A stretch of 64,000 bases of DNA from Immersiella caudata (Eukaryota; Ascomycota; Sordariomycetes; Sordariales; Lasiosphaeriaceae). The notes below the pieces were generated by a model. It was given only the letters and a program-made list of their open reading frames with translations. It was not told the origin of the DNA and searched no databases. Position numbers and translations under genes: made by a program. Of this stretch, positions 1 to 13,202 are shown piece after piece. Location of the stretch: the NCBI GenBank assembly GCA_030512335.1, contig JAULSU010000002.1, positions 2,790,001 through 2,854,000 of the forward strand, read 5' to 3'. The stretch's first letter is position 1. Each line of letters starts with the position of its first letter.

Positions 1-3000
1 TTGTTGGCTTGGACCGCGTCCCGAAGCTGATTCTCGAGATTGGTCGGCCGGTGCGCACTAGTGAACCAGAAGATCATCTCGTCGCGGACGAACAATGTGA
101 GGGCGTGCTCCAGCTGGAACTCTGGTTCCGTCAAGCACCGAGCAATTGCCATGATGGAGCAGCTGAAGATACCCTCAGTCGCAAGCGGCCCCATCAGCGT
201 CTGCAGGTTTGGTGTCAGGCGGAAAGGTACCGGCTCCGGGTTGTGGAAGAAGGGCCGGTTCTGCGCCATGAATGACATGAGCTCCGAACCCCAGATGTTG
301 CCAGATCCCCGGGCGATATTGAACTTGTGGGGGTACCGCTTGTCGATGTGCAGAATATACGTCATGAACGTCAATGCTGCAAGCTGGTACGAGAATCGCC
401 GTCTGAAGAGCCAAAACTCGGCGAACTCGGGGAACGCAGACTGGAAATATTCGAGGACGATTGTGTGGTCCACCCACTTTTCTTGGATCGCCCGAAGAAC
501 CTCCAACCGAGCTGTCACCAAGTTGTCCGGCGGCTTCTGCTGGTCAATGTTAGTCAAGTGTAAAAAGAGTATGCACACACTCGGAGTGCTTACCGGTGTC
601 TTGTTTTCCATCAGCCCTCTGAGCTTCTCCATAGTGAACAGCACCGGTTCGTCCTTGTTCAGCCCGTTGCGGCGACAGTGATCTTCGTAGATGTTCTGCA
701 GAGTGATGTATGATGAATCCTCCGACACAATTCTAATATGTGGTGCAAGGGGGACCATTAGTGGCAGTGTGAACTGGAGGTCGCGCCGGCGACTCTCTTT
801 CTTGCTGGCTAGAGTCTGGTTGAGCTGTCTGAACAGCTGCAATATCCTCTCTTCGCGCCGGCACTGCCGCTGTGCAGGGTGCTGGACAGCAAACGCGTGG
901 ACGCTACCGTCGTGGCCACGAATCCTGAGGCGGCGATGTGACGCGCCGATGAGCCGGATGAGATCGACATTGGGCAAGAACCTGTCAATGCGGATGAAGT
1001 CTTGGTTCTTGTCCCTGTGTTGCAGGTACTGGCCGGGGATCTCGACCTCATCAAACTTTTGGTAGCGGAATTCGCTCAGATGCGGAGAGTAATGGGCAAA
1101 GCTTTCGAGTGGCATATGAGACGGACGGCGATCCAGCTTCTCCTCGAACTTATCGCGCCACTTGCGCAGCTTGTGTATGTACTCGAACATTGTGGGCTTG
1201 ACCTTGACGAAGTCGGCCTCGAACGTCCCGCGAATATGCGAAGGAAGAATCGTTTCGGCGAATCGAGTAATGTTAGTTTCCGTCGCCGATGGAAGCTTGA
1301 CGTCCTTCGCATAAGAGTTCGGCATGCGGCTGACGTATGCGAGCCCATCGTTCAGGAGCGCGACGATCAGGCGGTAGGCATCTTCGTCTGGTGGACACTT
1401 GAAGTGCTTTTGGATCTGGTCAACCATGGTCTCCATGGACAGTGCCAGGAGCGGGAAGGCCGTCTTGAGCGTGCTCATGATCTCTTCAGTGAGCTCCCAT
1501 GGTGGCTTTTTCTGGCTTGTCGCTGCCGCTGCTGGTTGATCGGCCTGGGCAGTTCCATTGGCTGTTGCGGAAGCTCCGCTGGCATCCGCCCCCTCGGTCT
1601 TAACATCAGGTTTGGGCTGGCCCGCGGCGTCGCCGTTGGCGGTGGCCGGCCTTGAGCTCGAGGGAGCCTCCGCCTTCGCTCCAGCGCCTGCTTCCTGCTT
1701 TGCTTGCTGCGGAGATGCATTTGGTTTGCCTCCAGCGCCTTGTGCCCGCGCCCTGGCCCGGTCCTTAGCCTCTTGGTTCTTTTTAATGGCCAGCATATCT
1801 TCGCGGCTGGTCCGGAGCAGGAAGTAGAGCGCCTGTGGATACGTCTTTGCGATTTTGAGCAGTATGGTCTGCACTCTGGGAGCCTCCTTGTGGGAAAGAC
1901 CAGTCAACAGCTGGGGGATGTACGTGATCCAGTACCAAATTGGCGTCTCGCCCCTGAAGTCGTCGAATCCTGACGCAATGGTTCCGTTTGCGTCGTCCAG
2001 GCTCAAGAGCCACAGGATACGCGCAATGAGCTTCCTGGTCTTGTGGTTCTTGTAGCTGGACGCCGCCTGAAGATAGCTCGTAACGGCCTGCTTTGCAGCG
2101 TCCAGTGCGGTGGGATCTTCCTTGAACTTCCGGTCGTTGAAGTACGCCCACTCGGCCCACGCCTTCGCAGCCGTAATGTCGAAGTACAACGCAGTCCCGT
2201 AAGCGTCGTTGGCATCGCTGTGTCGCTTGAGCTTCTCCAGGAACATGCCCTTCAAGGTGTAGAATTCTGCCCTCTGCGCCGTGCTGAAGTAGTTGAGATT
2301 GGTGTTATTAATCACGTCCAATCCGCTGTTCAACTCCTCTGGGTTCTGATAGTGACATTTGGCCTGCTCCCTCAATTTAAGGAAAGCCTCCTGAATCTCA
2401 ATATTTGGCAGAGTGTAGATCCGACTTAGCTGGCTGATGCAGACCTCGGGCAAGTTATGCTTCCTCGCAACGTGCGCAAATCGATTGATGATCCAAGCCG
2501 TTTCGTGGTAGCCCCGGTAGGCATTTGAGGTGTTTGTTCCAGGGTTTTGGCCTTGCTGCGGCGGCAACAACTGGAGGTAGGTACCATTAATGAGCCCAAA
2601 GATGTGCTGTCTCCATGTCACCAGATCTTGCCAAGCCACAATGTCATCCCAGGTGTTGGGGAGGCGGTCGCGCCAGGATCCGAGGAGCAGCTTTAGTTCC
2701 GAAGACTTTACATCCAGATTGGTCTGAACGGTGCCGGCAAGGCTCTGGCAGATGACGCTCGCGTCGTGCAGCTCAACCAACTGCTGGAAATTCTGGAGTA
2801 TCGGAACGTGGGCTGCCGTGAGGCGCTTGGGGAGCTGGTGCCATTTGCGAATAGAAAGCTGAATCGCCTCATCGACGACTCTGTTGAAATCCTGCATGCC
2901 CTCCTGCTTATTGTGAAACTTGAGCAGGGACATGAATGCCTGGAAAAAGGACCTCCGAGGTGTTGGAGCATCCATAACCCCCTTGATGATGGTGTCCAGC

Positions 3001-6000
3001 TGCTCCCGGTTATCTTGGTTCTGCCAATATTCGGTGTTGCGCCAGGCACACTCAAGGAGAAGATCATGAAAGTTCTCGTGCTTTGCGAAATCCTGAAGAA
3101 TCTCCCACTGTTGCAACTTCTGGGCGCAGATAACCCAATGATCTTCCCATAGCATATACTCGGCTTCCGAGAAGGGAATGACGCCTGTTCTCGCTTTTAT
3201 TTGAGCAGCCTCGTACATCCTCTGGGCCTTGTCCCACATGCCATTTTGCTCGTAAGAGAGGGCTGCGTTCGTCTCGACGAACTGGCAACGACGGCGCCAT
3301 GTACCATGGAAAAGATCATCTTCGCCAAGCGAGGCATATAGATCAACCAAGGCGTCCAGGTTGCTTTCTCTCACGTTGACAGAGTCAATTTCTGGATTGA
3401 TGGCGGACTTCTCGAGCTGGTTTAAAGCCGTGTACCAAGCGTCGAACGTTTTGGCTTCGAACTTGAGGACGTGAGGAGGGATCTTGCACTCCGGCCATGC
3501 CTTGGACGCGCCAGCGAGCAGGGATTGAATGACATTGGGGCGCTTGTCCATCTGTCGTGCGTGGTAGTCCTTCGTGAGAAGCGCAACCAGCCCACGCTCG
3601 AGTTCAGCACGTTCCTCGCGAGCCGTGGCAGACCAGAACATGGGGAACAACCACACCCAAAGCTCGTTTGCAAAGTTGGTGTCAATATGCTGCAGCTGAG
3701 TAATTGGTTCAAGGAGATCCCGAACCTTGACATCAGCAACCTCCGCAACGAAACGGCGATGCGTTGCCATGAAGGCCTCATATTTGTCATCGCTGATGAT
3801 GGTTGGCTCCCGACTGTCTTTGGCGTAGGTCGGAAAGAAGCGAGAAACCGGCATAGTGCGGAAATCCTCTGAGTGAAGTTGAGCGGACGTCGACATGTCT
3901 ACGCCGCCCAGTAGAAGCTGAGATGCCTGCGCCAGCCAATACGACTCCGCGAGTGTGTCCCAGTTCTGAGACATGATGACATACGCCAACCGCGCGCTCG
4001 CTGTTTTTGAAAGACTTCTGTCGAAGATGCTCATGAATTTGTTGCGCATATCGACATCTTGGGCCCGCGTTCCAATCAAGAAGGCGTGCTCCATACGAAC
4101 AGTGAGCTCAGTGCGCGTGATCTTGGGATCATCGTAGATGCGGATGACCAGATCCAAGAATTTCATCAGCATGGTAGGGTCTTGCCGATGTTCGAACGAG
4201 ATCATCTTGTGGAGGACCGCCGTCTTTTCCTTGAGCGTAGGCCACGTGCCTTCGGACCTGAACACCCAGCCCTCGACCATATCGAGAATCTTTTCGCAGA
4301 GGGGGACGTGCAGCGACTTTTCCACGATAGTGGCGAGGACACTCAAGAACGGTCGTCGGCTGTCTCCCAGAATCTCCATGCGCATGGCGGTAATCTCGAC
4401 CGCCTTCAGAATCAGCCCGGTCTGAATTTCAAGATCATAAGAGTTCATCTCCACGTTGGGGTCTTGCTGCTGTCGATCTGGTTGCTGCCGTCCACCGCTT
4501 GCCTGGTGCGCAAGCGCAGCGTAGTGGGAAACGTGGTCCCTAGCGAGTTTTGTCTGCAGCGACTTCATGATGGACGAGATGTGGGGGTCGATGCTGCTGG
4601 GTCTGCGGTGTCCCAGAGACCAGAGGATGTTGATGCCGGACACGTAGTGACCAGCGTTCATGCTTTCGCCAGCAATGTTGGACAAGAAGGTGATGATCTC
4701 AGAGTTGGGTTGTTCGGCCTCGCCTTCGGCATCAGCATCGTCCATGGGCACATCGTCCGGAACGGCATCCAGAATCCTCTTGATGATGGGTCGTACATCA
4801 CGATCATCGTCATACTTCTTGTCGGCGGTATGCAGGCAGTCCTGGAGCTCCGGGTTCTCGGACTTCAAGACCTTCTCCAAGATTTTTTGAATCTGGGGCA
4901 TGTTCTTCAAGACCCACTCGTCGGATTTGAAGTTGAGAATAATCCGAACCACCTGGAGAGTGTTGATGATATTGGTGATGAACTTCTCGTCATACTTCTC
5001 TTTGTCCGTGGGTTCCGCAGTGAGGACAGCCTGTGTCTTGTCGCTGGCGAGCACCACGTCTGTCACGTTTGGGAAAAGATCTACCTCAAGATCGCCCCAA
5101 TACTGAGGTTGAAGAAGGTTATACAGCAGCGTCATTGCATTCTTGCAGAGCTCAGTGGGCGGTGGAGGCATCGCGGGGCCCGATGATGCTGACGCTTCGC
5201 GTGCCTTGGCTGAGGGAAGCTGGTACCGCTCGTTCAGCTGGGCGATGAACTCGACGAGGTACTTGATCATCTTCTGTCGACCAACTGGAGGGATCACAAA
5301 CTCTGCCCTCTCTGGCTGCCTGGTAGCGGCAGGCGAGGCGTCTTGCAGCTCTTCAAGCTTCCTCTTCTTCGCATTTGGAGATTCGGAGAGCGCCCGGTTC
5401 GACTCGCTAGTCTTTCCCTCCACCCGTCTCTGCTCCCACTTCCAGATCAACCACATCATCTTAAGGGCAAGTTTCTTTGCATCATTAGACAGATTTGGCG
5501 GTGGCGCGACTTTTCGGAGACAGGTGATGATGAGCATGGCAAACTTGTCCCTGGAGTCGTAGAACAAATCCGGATGCCTGACCAAAAAGTGAAAGATGCT
5601 GGTCATTTGCTGATTGTTCTGGCTCTCTTCAGCTAGGATTCGACGAGGAGCGACAGCCCAGACTGCATTTCTGTCACCAGGCTGCGCATTGCACCGCTTT
5701 GGCATGACAGGAGCCATCAGCTCCAAGGCCTGTGTGACAAGAGCTCGTCCCTCGCCCTGGTTCGTCTTGAGCAGAGAGAAGTAAATCTGTGTCACAATCT
5801 TTGCTGGCGTCTCGTAGTGGGCGATAAAGTACCCAATCACAACATAAGCTGCGTGTTTGTTGATAACATCGTCCAGCCGGATATAGGTCCACCCAAACTT
5901 GATGAAATCCTTCCGCGCGTCCTGGAGAATGGCGTAGTGGTACTTGACGAGCATTGCAGAAAGTTGAAGAACTTCCATCCGGGTATGGTCGATCCTCGGC

Positions 6001-9000
6001 TGTAGGAGGTCTTCCTGGGGGTCGGCCGGGTTGACCTTCCAGATTTTTGTGTTGATGGAGTCGATCACGGTCTTGTCCAAGAAGCGAGGGCCCTTAGTCG
6101 GCTCGCCACGGTTCCAGTGCCGCATCACGTCCATGGCCACGATTGGGTTGACGACGTTGTGGAGTAGGTACCATTTGGTCCGCTGCGTTGCGCTTTTCCC
6201 TGCATAGATATCGAGGCAGCGGAGTACGACCTGTCTCCAGAATTCAATAGAATCGCTGCTGATGATGTGCTTGTAAATGTGAGACAGCAACGCTTGCGTC
6301 TCACGGAAATCATCGGCGGTGATCGATTCGATTAGGACAAAAAGAGAGTCGAGATCTCTAGGATTTCGCTCGAGGGCTTTCGTCAAGATCGACATCAGCT
6401 GCTCTGAAGCCTGGTCTGCAGCAAGCCGGAGCGCTTCCGGGAGGGCATTCGCCTTGAGATTGCGTTGAAGCTCTTTGCCAACCTGCTTGAGCCAGTCGAT
6501 ATGCTCCTTGTTGTCCAACCAGGACACCGTGTTGGGGAACTGGCAAAGAGCATCAAGGACATTGATGGTGTTCACGACGGCCACAAACTTCTTCTCGGTG
6601 CCCTGATTGATGACGTTGGTGCATGTTTTGATGATGGTCTCGATGTTGGCCGCGCCGTAGTCTCTGAGAACTTGGCTATCCGGATGGCGTAACACCTGAG
6701 CGAGGAACCGGCCATAACGGAGATCCTCGATCTTCCCTAGGAGCATTGCCCAAATGTCAGGAGGGTACCGGTTGAGGTATTTATAAAGGGGTGCGCGGAA
6801 CGGGCTGAGGTGGGTCCTTCGAAGTGCTGCCTCAAGTTCCAAGACTTGGTCAACAACTCTATCCTTGAACTGCTTCGCAGCATCAGGCAAGAGGTGGAAG
6901 ATGTTGAACACTGCTGCAATGACCTTCATCGCATTGTTTTGCTCAAAGAAGGTGAAAGAGAGCTGCTGCAGCAGGGTAGCGTCGGCGATAGCTTTGACAT
7001 GATCAAGCAACCTGGCACCTATCTCAACCTTGAAGTAGTTGGTCAACAACCGCAAAAGACGGGCAAGGTTTTCCAGTCCATGGACGGTCAGCCTCTTTGC
7101 GTCCTGGAGACTAGCGAGGACAGGTCTGAGGCCAGCCTGCAGTAGGTCCTTCGGCAGCTTGCTAGTGTGTGATAGGACACCACGCAGAGCTTCATTCGCC
7201 GCCTCGATTGTCGGTTGGGAGTCTGAGTAGAGGCACTTGAAGAACACTGAAACGATCTTCGCCCTAGTAGGGTTATTTTGGCCGTTCATGAACTCGTCAA
7301 AACCCATGGCGGTGCTAAGGATCTTGATGCATGAAACACGAAGATTGACGATGTAGTCCTGGGTCCTGAACTCGAGCGTCTTGCCCGCCAGCGACTCGTC
7401 GCTGGCATCGGCCAAAGCTAACGACTCCATTAGCAGCCGGTTCAGATGGTCATCGAAAGCGACAAAGTCGGGCTTCAACGACATGTAGTATGTTATAGCA
7501 TCGATGAAGCCGATCTGAATCGCAAAGGGCAGAGCCCGCAACGGCTTGGCGTATATTGGCTGCAGGAGGTGCTTTCTGTTGTGCTCCACAAGCTCCCACA
7601 CCTCAGCACCTGCGGCTTTGGCAATCAACTCCATTGAACGCTTTGCGGTGTTGCGAACATGTCGGTTCATATGCGACAGCTCACCGTTAAGCATCAAGCA
7701 AATCTGGGCAAGGCGTGATTGTTTAGGCTGAGGCTGTCCTGGCTGCGGTGGAGCAGGTGACGGAACTGTGATGCAGTCCTCTTTCTTGACGTTCTTTGTG
7801 AGTCTAGTGAGCAAGATCTGCAATGTTGTCTGTGCTGAACTTCGCGTCTTCTCCGGCAGATCCTGTGGCATGTCTTTGATGACATACATGAGTGACCGAA
7901 CGAATTCGATTTGTTTGGACGCTACCCAAGCGTCGCCGAGATCCAGATCTGTGAGGAGTATCTTGATGCCCAGAGTTCCTCCGGCCTTGGTGAACCATTC
8001 TTCTTCATAACAGCCGTGGCAAAACGTCGCCGCCAAGCTATTGAAGAACGAGAGGCGGTGGATATAGGTTGCTGATCCGAAAATGGTCAAAGCTGCGTTG
8101 TAGATTTCCTTGATCAGACGTTCCGCTCCCTCTCGAACATCAGGGTTCTCCGAAGCGAGAGACTCCAGAATGGCATCTCCCAGCACCCGAGTATCGATAA
8201 CGAGCGGACCTTCTCCGGCCTTCACGCTGAAAGGGGCGTACGCCTTTTTCATGTCCACGAGGGCTCGACCAACCTCGACAATGGTAAAATGACCAGCCAG
8301 GTGGATGAGGAAGGGCTCAACCTCGGGTTTGAACTCAGGAATAGACTGAGCAAACATGAGCGCCTTGATCAGTCTCTTCAGAGTGGCCTCCTCATCAGAC
8401 TTCTTTGCAACAGAACGCTGCCGATCTGAGGCCTCAAAGGCGGACAAGTCAATCTCCTTGTTTCTACTGATCAGATCTTGCACCTGAAGCCGGAGCACGC
8501 GCGGAAGATCGTCAGGCAAATCTTTGTCGAACCCAAGTCGGAGCTTAACTTGAGCTTTGATGAGCTGCAGGGCCTGCCGCTTGTAATAGGCATCTTGTTG
8601 TTTGGACGGCACGCCGGGCATGCCTTTCTGGGGCCTTGGAGCCTCCATCAGCTTCTGCACGGCAGATTCGATGCCGAGGTGTGCTGGGAATGATCTGTTG
8701 TGCTTCGAGCCATTGAGATGAATTTCAAAGCTCGAGGGATCATCAACATATTGGCGGAAGTCGACCGGCGGGGCGTCCGTCATGAATTTCCTGTTCCGGC
8801 CACCCAACTTCCCCAAGATTCGCAGGGTCGTATGCGCATGGAAATGGCTGTAAGGGTGAGGCCGTAAGTGATCGAAGAGGGCTGTCATCAGCTCATCGAT
8901 TACAGGCGCCATGATGGGGTCCAAGTAGTCTGCCGTGAGGTTATCAACGCAAAGCTCGAGAGTGCGGAGCCCTTGGCCCACCAGCTCTGTTCCTGCTCGC

Positions 9001-11609
9001 AGCGCGACAACCAAGGGGCGCATGAGAAAGCTCAAGTGCGGGAGCAAGTTGCTGAGCCGCGCGGGCACTGTGAGACAGAGCTCGACATAGAGGTCTCGCT
9101 CCGCCGGTTTGCGCGCGGCCAAAAGCAGGTTGTTAAGAACATCCAACAACATCTCCAAAAGAGGCAATATTTGCTTGTAGAGATGCTCAAACTTTCCACC
9201 GCCAATGCTCCGAAACAATGAGCGAAGGAGCAAAAAGTAGTTCATTGGCTCCTCTGCCTTGGTGGAGAGCTCGATGGACTTGGTCACAATGTCCACCACG
9301 TGCGGCAACAAGACTTGCTCGTTCTGCGAGGCAAAAAGTGTGACAGCCATGAAGGCCAACTTGAACAGCCTCAGCAGAATTGCCGACTTGTTCATGTCCG
9401 AAGAACCCACGTCTTCGATCCGCTCCATCAAAAAGCGCAGGAGCATCCCGCAGAAGCTCGGCGAAGTCGCCTCGCTGGCAAGAAAGAACTGGGGTATATG
9501 AAGAAGTCCGGTGTGTTCGTGAATCATGTCGTAAAGTCGTGGAATTTCCTGCTGGAATACCTCGTGAAAAGTGGCCGGATCGATAGCGTGAAAAACCGTT
9601 GCAAATGTCTCCAGCAACTCCTTTTCTTCCTTGCTACTAGAGATCATGAAATAATTGGCCATGTACTCGACCGTGGAAGCATATGGTGACTCGGCAGTTG
9701 GCTTCTCCCTCTCGTAGTACCTAAACACATAGGCACCCTCGCGGAATAGCTTGACAATGACTTGCACCTCCTCTGCAGTGAAGCCGCACGCAACGTCGGT
9801 CCAGTGAGGAGGCGCGTTGGCCAGGTCGGTCTCAGAGGCAAGATTTGAGCTCTTCAGCTGGTAGAACGTGTTCTTGAGCCCGTTCATAAGGTTCTTGAAG
9901 AGGAATTTGTTGTCCACCACCGGGTCGGCAGCGCGGTCGCGAGGGTTGGAGGTCTTGATCGGCATGGCTGTGAAAATATCGATCTCATCCCACTCTGGGG
10001 GGTGCTCTTTGTCGGCAAGGTAGGTCTCCGGGGCGTTGTCGGCGCTCTGCTCAGCGTATTGCTTCGACAGCTTGACCGCGTCGGCATATTGTCGGTTCAT
10101 GGCAGCAAATTTGTCGCCGATAGCATTCAAAATCATGATCAGATAGTGCCGGGCATCGACCTTGTTCGGCATCTTGGCGATGCATTCGGCCATGTTGAGG
10201 AGAAGCTTAGCACTCATAGTTTGAAAGCTCGTGCCCGGGAAGTTGTCCTGGAGATTTCGAGTGTAGACCTCAACCGTCTTTCGGATCTGCTCAGGGGAGA
10301 GGTAATCTCGCACGTGGTGAATGAGGTCGGCCAGCATGCTGTACGCCAACGGTCTCATGGTCTCGTACACGGTCAAGCCATCGCCTATCAAGGTCCTCTC
10401 GTCCAAAAGCTCGTCGATCTTGGGCAAGAAAATCTTCCTGAAATTGAAGTTGATAATGTGCCGGATAGCGACCAATAGCTCCTTGCGTGCGCCTGACTTC
10501 TCCCTCGGGCAGTCTTTCAGCAAACGAACAACAATCTCTGGCAGGGAGGGCAAGAAATCTTGTAGCTGTTGCGAGTACTGCCTCAGCAGGTAGGCCAAGA
10601 AGCTCATCGTCTTGACTTGAGCCGTGATGAATTCGCCAAAAGCCGCCCTGTTCTTAATGTTGGGGCTGACGCCTGTGTGGATGGTGCCCCTGGCTGCGGC
10701 GTCCCTGTGAGCCTGCTCTTGGGCTTTCGCCTGAGTCGAGAGAACCGACTTGATGAGGGGAACAAACATCTTGACGTTTTGCGGCACGGTCGATCGATAG
10801 ACCTGGAAAATCGAGACGACGATGATTGGGCATTCGGAGAGCACTTTGAAGGACTGCATGCCCTTGAGAAGCGGCCTGTTGGTTTGTTGCCCGGCATCGG
10901 CACCGAAATCAGGGGCGCCGGAAGCGACTGGAGAGCCGGGCCTTGGGGACTGCTGGTGCGGCAGAAACGACGTCTGCGTGCTGCCCGGGGTTGAAGGTGC
11001 GCCCGGAACGCCAGTCGAAGACGTGCTGTCTAACTGCTCCCGAACCACCCTCTCAAGCTGATCAAAGAGCTCGTGGATGAGGGTCAAAAACAGTTGAACC
11101 TTTCCCCCCAGGACCTTATGTTGATGCCGCATGATATCGGAGATGACCTTTACGCAAATAACCGCATTGTCCTCATTGTCGTTGCGAACGAGCTGCATGA
11201 GAAGGTCAACGGCCTCCTCGGCATAGGGCTCGAAGGGCTCTGATGGAGTGGGCTGTGTGGGCAGTCGGTGGAAGATCTCGAGCACGCAGTTTCGGAGCTT
11301 CTGGAGGTTTGCCTGCTCCGGCGTGTTGGTCTGGAATACGGGTGGCTGCCGGAGGATGTGGATGAAGGAAGGCATCAGCCGTTTGAGAAAGGCCGAGTAT
11401 GTTTGGCCTGTCGTGTAGTGATCGAGACTGTCGCGCAGCGTTGTCGCTGCCTCGACCTTGAGCCGAAGCTCTGGATAGGAGCAGTGTCAGTAAGGGTGGC
11501 CGAGGAGGTTGATTGGTGGTAGGGAGGGGTCGTATAATGGGATCTTACCTGTCTCTGGTGTGCTCAACTTGCGCACAACATCCTCGATCAAACTGGTAGT
11601 TGTCGCCAT
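1..11609 (-). CDS. tra1: Tra1, PIKK-family scaffold of SAGA and NuA4 (3' end outside window)
   Basis: Tra1 recruits the SAGA and NuA4 histone acetyltransferase complexes to activators in the nucleus. Exons on the minus strand: 11609-11549, 11470-594 (10,877 nt without a stop) and 539 to beyond 1. The introns are 78 and 54 bp, and the second has a GACTAAC branch site. About 3,825 residues are visible, against roughly 3,700-3,900 for the family, so only the last stretch including the FATC tip is missing. The start MATTTSLIEDVVRKL lies directly before the first intron. Helical HEAT/TPR-like sequence fills most of the protein, and the kinase-like domain is at the C-terminal end. Where active PIKKs carry GDRHxxN and DFG, this protein reads HIDKRYPHKFN and IWGSE, so it is a pseudokinase, as known for Tra1. 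The following segment (VPFRLTPNLQTLMGP, then VRDEMIFWF) is typical of the family. Confidence 0.96.
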
Positions 11610-13202
11610 GACTGCGACATTCACCGACGAAAGTCGTGGGGCGACGGGGAGTTAAGCCCGGCTCGCATGTGCCCTACGAGCGCGCCGGGGCTCTTGATTG
11701 TGGTCGACAGCAACACTATGGTGCAAGTTGTGTAAGACAAGTCTGGTGATGTATGCGTATCGAAGAGCTCGCTGATAGCTATCGCAGAGGGGTCTATCGC
11801 GTCATGAAATTGCGAAAGAAGAGGCAAATTAAAACGGCAAACTGGCAGGGCAGCTTGTTTCTTATTTAAAGTTGCCTATATTCAACCCGTGTGGTGGGTT
11901 GCCTGCAAAAGTGTGTAGTGGAAGGGAAGAAATGCGCAGCGGATGGCTTCGAATTGATGCGCCCGCATCGCGGTCAGGCCTGTCGAAAAACCATAAATCC
12001 CAGAGCGCGAAAGGAAGTGGGCGTGCCTGTCGCCGAATTCAACAGGGTCACGTGCCGCCAAGAATATCAATCAGTAGCTATCATTGGCTGCTGTAGATCT
12101 AATCTTATCGATAAGTTAGGGGCTAGGGCGCCAAGTGGGGACCCCGGCAGGCAAGAGCCCTGCCGAAGCTAGTCACATCTCAACTTATTGGACCATTACC
12201 GCGCACATTCAGAACCAAGAAAGTTTCGCCCAGAGCCAAACTTGCAGTTTGAGCGGATTTCATAAGAAAGAACAGTATCCAGCTACCAGAAATCTCTATT
12301 CCCGTAAATTTGGTTTACCTTGAGATTTCCCCACGTCCAGTAGGCATCTCTTCTTCATCCATCGAGGAGCACATGCCCAACAAGAACGCTCCCGGTACTC
12401 ACGTACAGAGCACGCCTGATGCGCCTCTTCGATGATGATGGACCTCAATTCACACTGGGATCAACATATTTTTCCTCAAGGCAGCTTCAGACGCCGAGCC
12501 GGTTGGACTTGGGACTCGTTTGGGCCGCCTGGGCCCCACGCCAGGTAGCGGTCGGTATACTTGCGCCAGTGGGCTCCGGGTATCTAATCGTGGGGATCTT
12601 GTCTTACACTTATGATTCCACATCGCCAAACCTCCCTTCAATTTCTCATAAAGGCAGAGTTACTCAACGTCAGAAGCCACATCGAACAACACCAGACCCT
12701 ACACAACAACCCCCAAACCCACTCCACCATCCCACACCCAGCTGAACAACTCGGTCGACCACCATTAGCATGCTTCTTACAACTCACAACTCACATCTCA
12801 CCTCACCCCACCACAGCTCATGTCATCACACTTCGTCGAAACAAAAACAAAACTCATAAAAACTTCAGGCAGGTAGATGATCCTCTTATTTTTGTCATCC
12901 TATCCTATCCCATCCATCTATCCATCGCAGCCCATCACCGACACAAAGGCATCCAAGTGGTACGCTCCCACGAGCGGTCACCACAACGAAGTGAAAAAAC
13001 CCGTAAGATAGGTATGGTATCTCGACACAGCCCCTTCAAATCCAAAAAAAAAAAAGACCTTCCTCCCCCAGAAAAATGGTATGCCTCGTTTTAACTCCCC
13101 AAATATGCATGCAAAAAAGGGTGTCTGCCGTTGGTAATACGACAAGGTAAGAAGTGAAGAATGAACACACAAGCAATGCTACCATGGAAGCTCGGTAAGC
13201 AT
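11610..13202. other. Intergenic: tra1 upstream region and LPMO 3' side
   Basis: No convincing coding region was seen. An ATTGG (inverted CCAAT) lies near 12083, about 470 bp upstream of the tra1 start, and a CACGTG near 12050. The part nearest the LPMO gene is low-complexity A/C-rich sequence with an A12-type tract near 13042. Confidence 0.6.

Noticed and set aside
4059..5186. 375-codon frame on the plus strand inside tra1
   Set aside because: Lies wholly antisense to a clearly coding tra1 exon and shows no recognisable domain.
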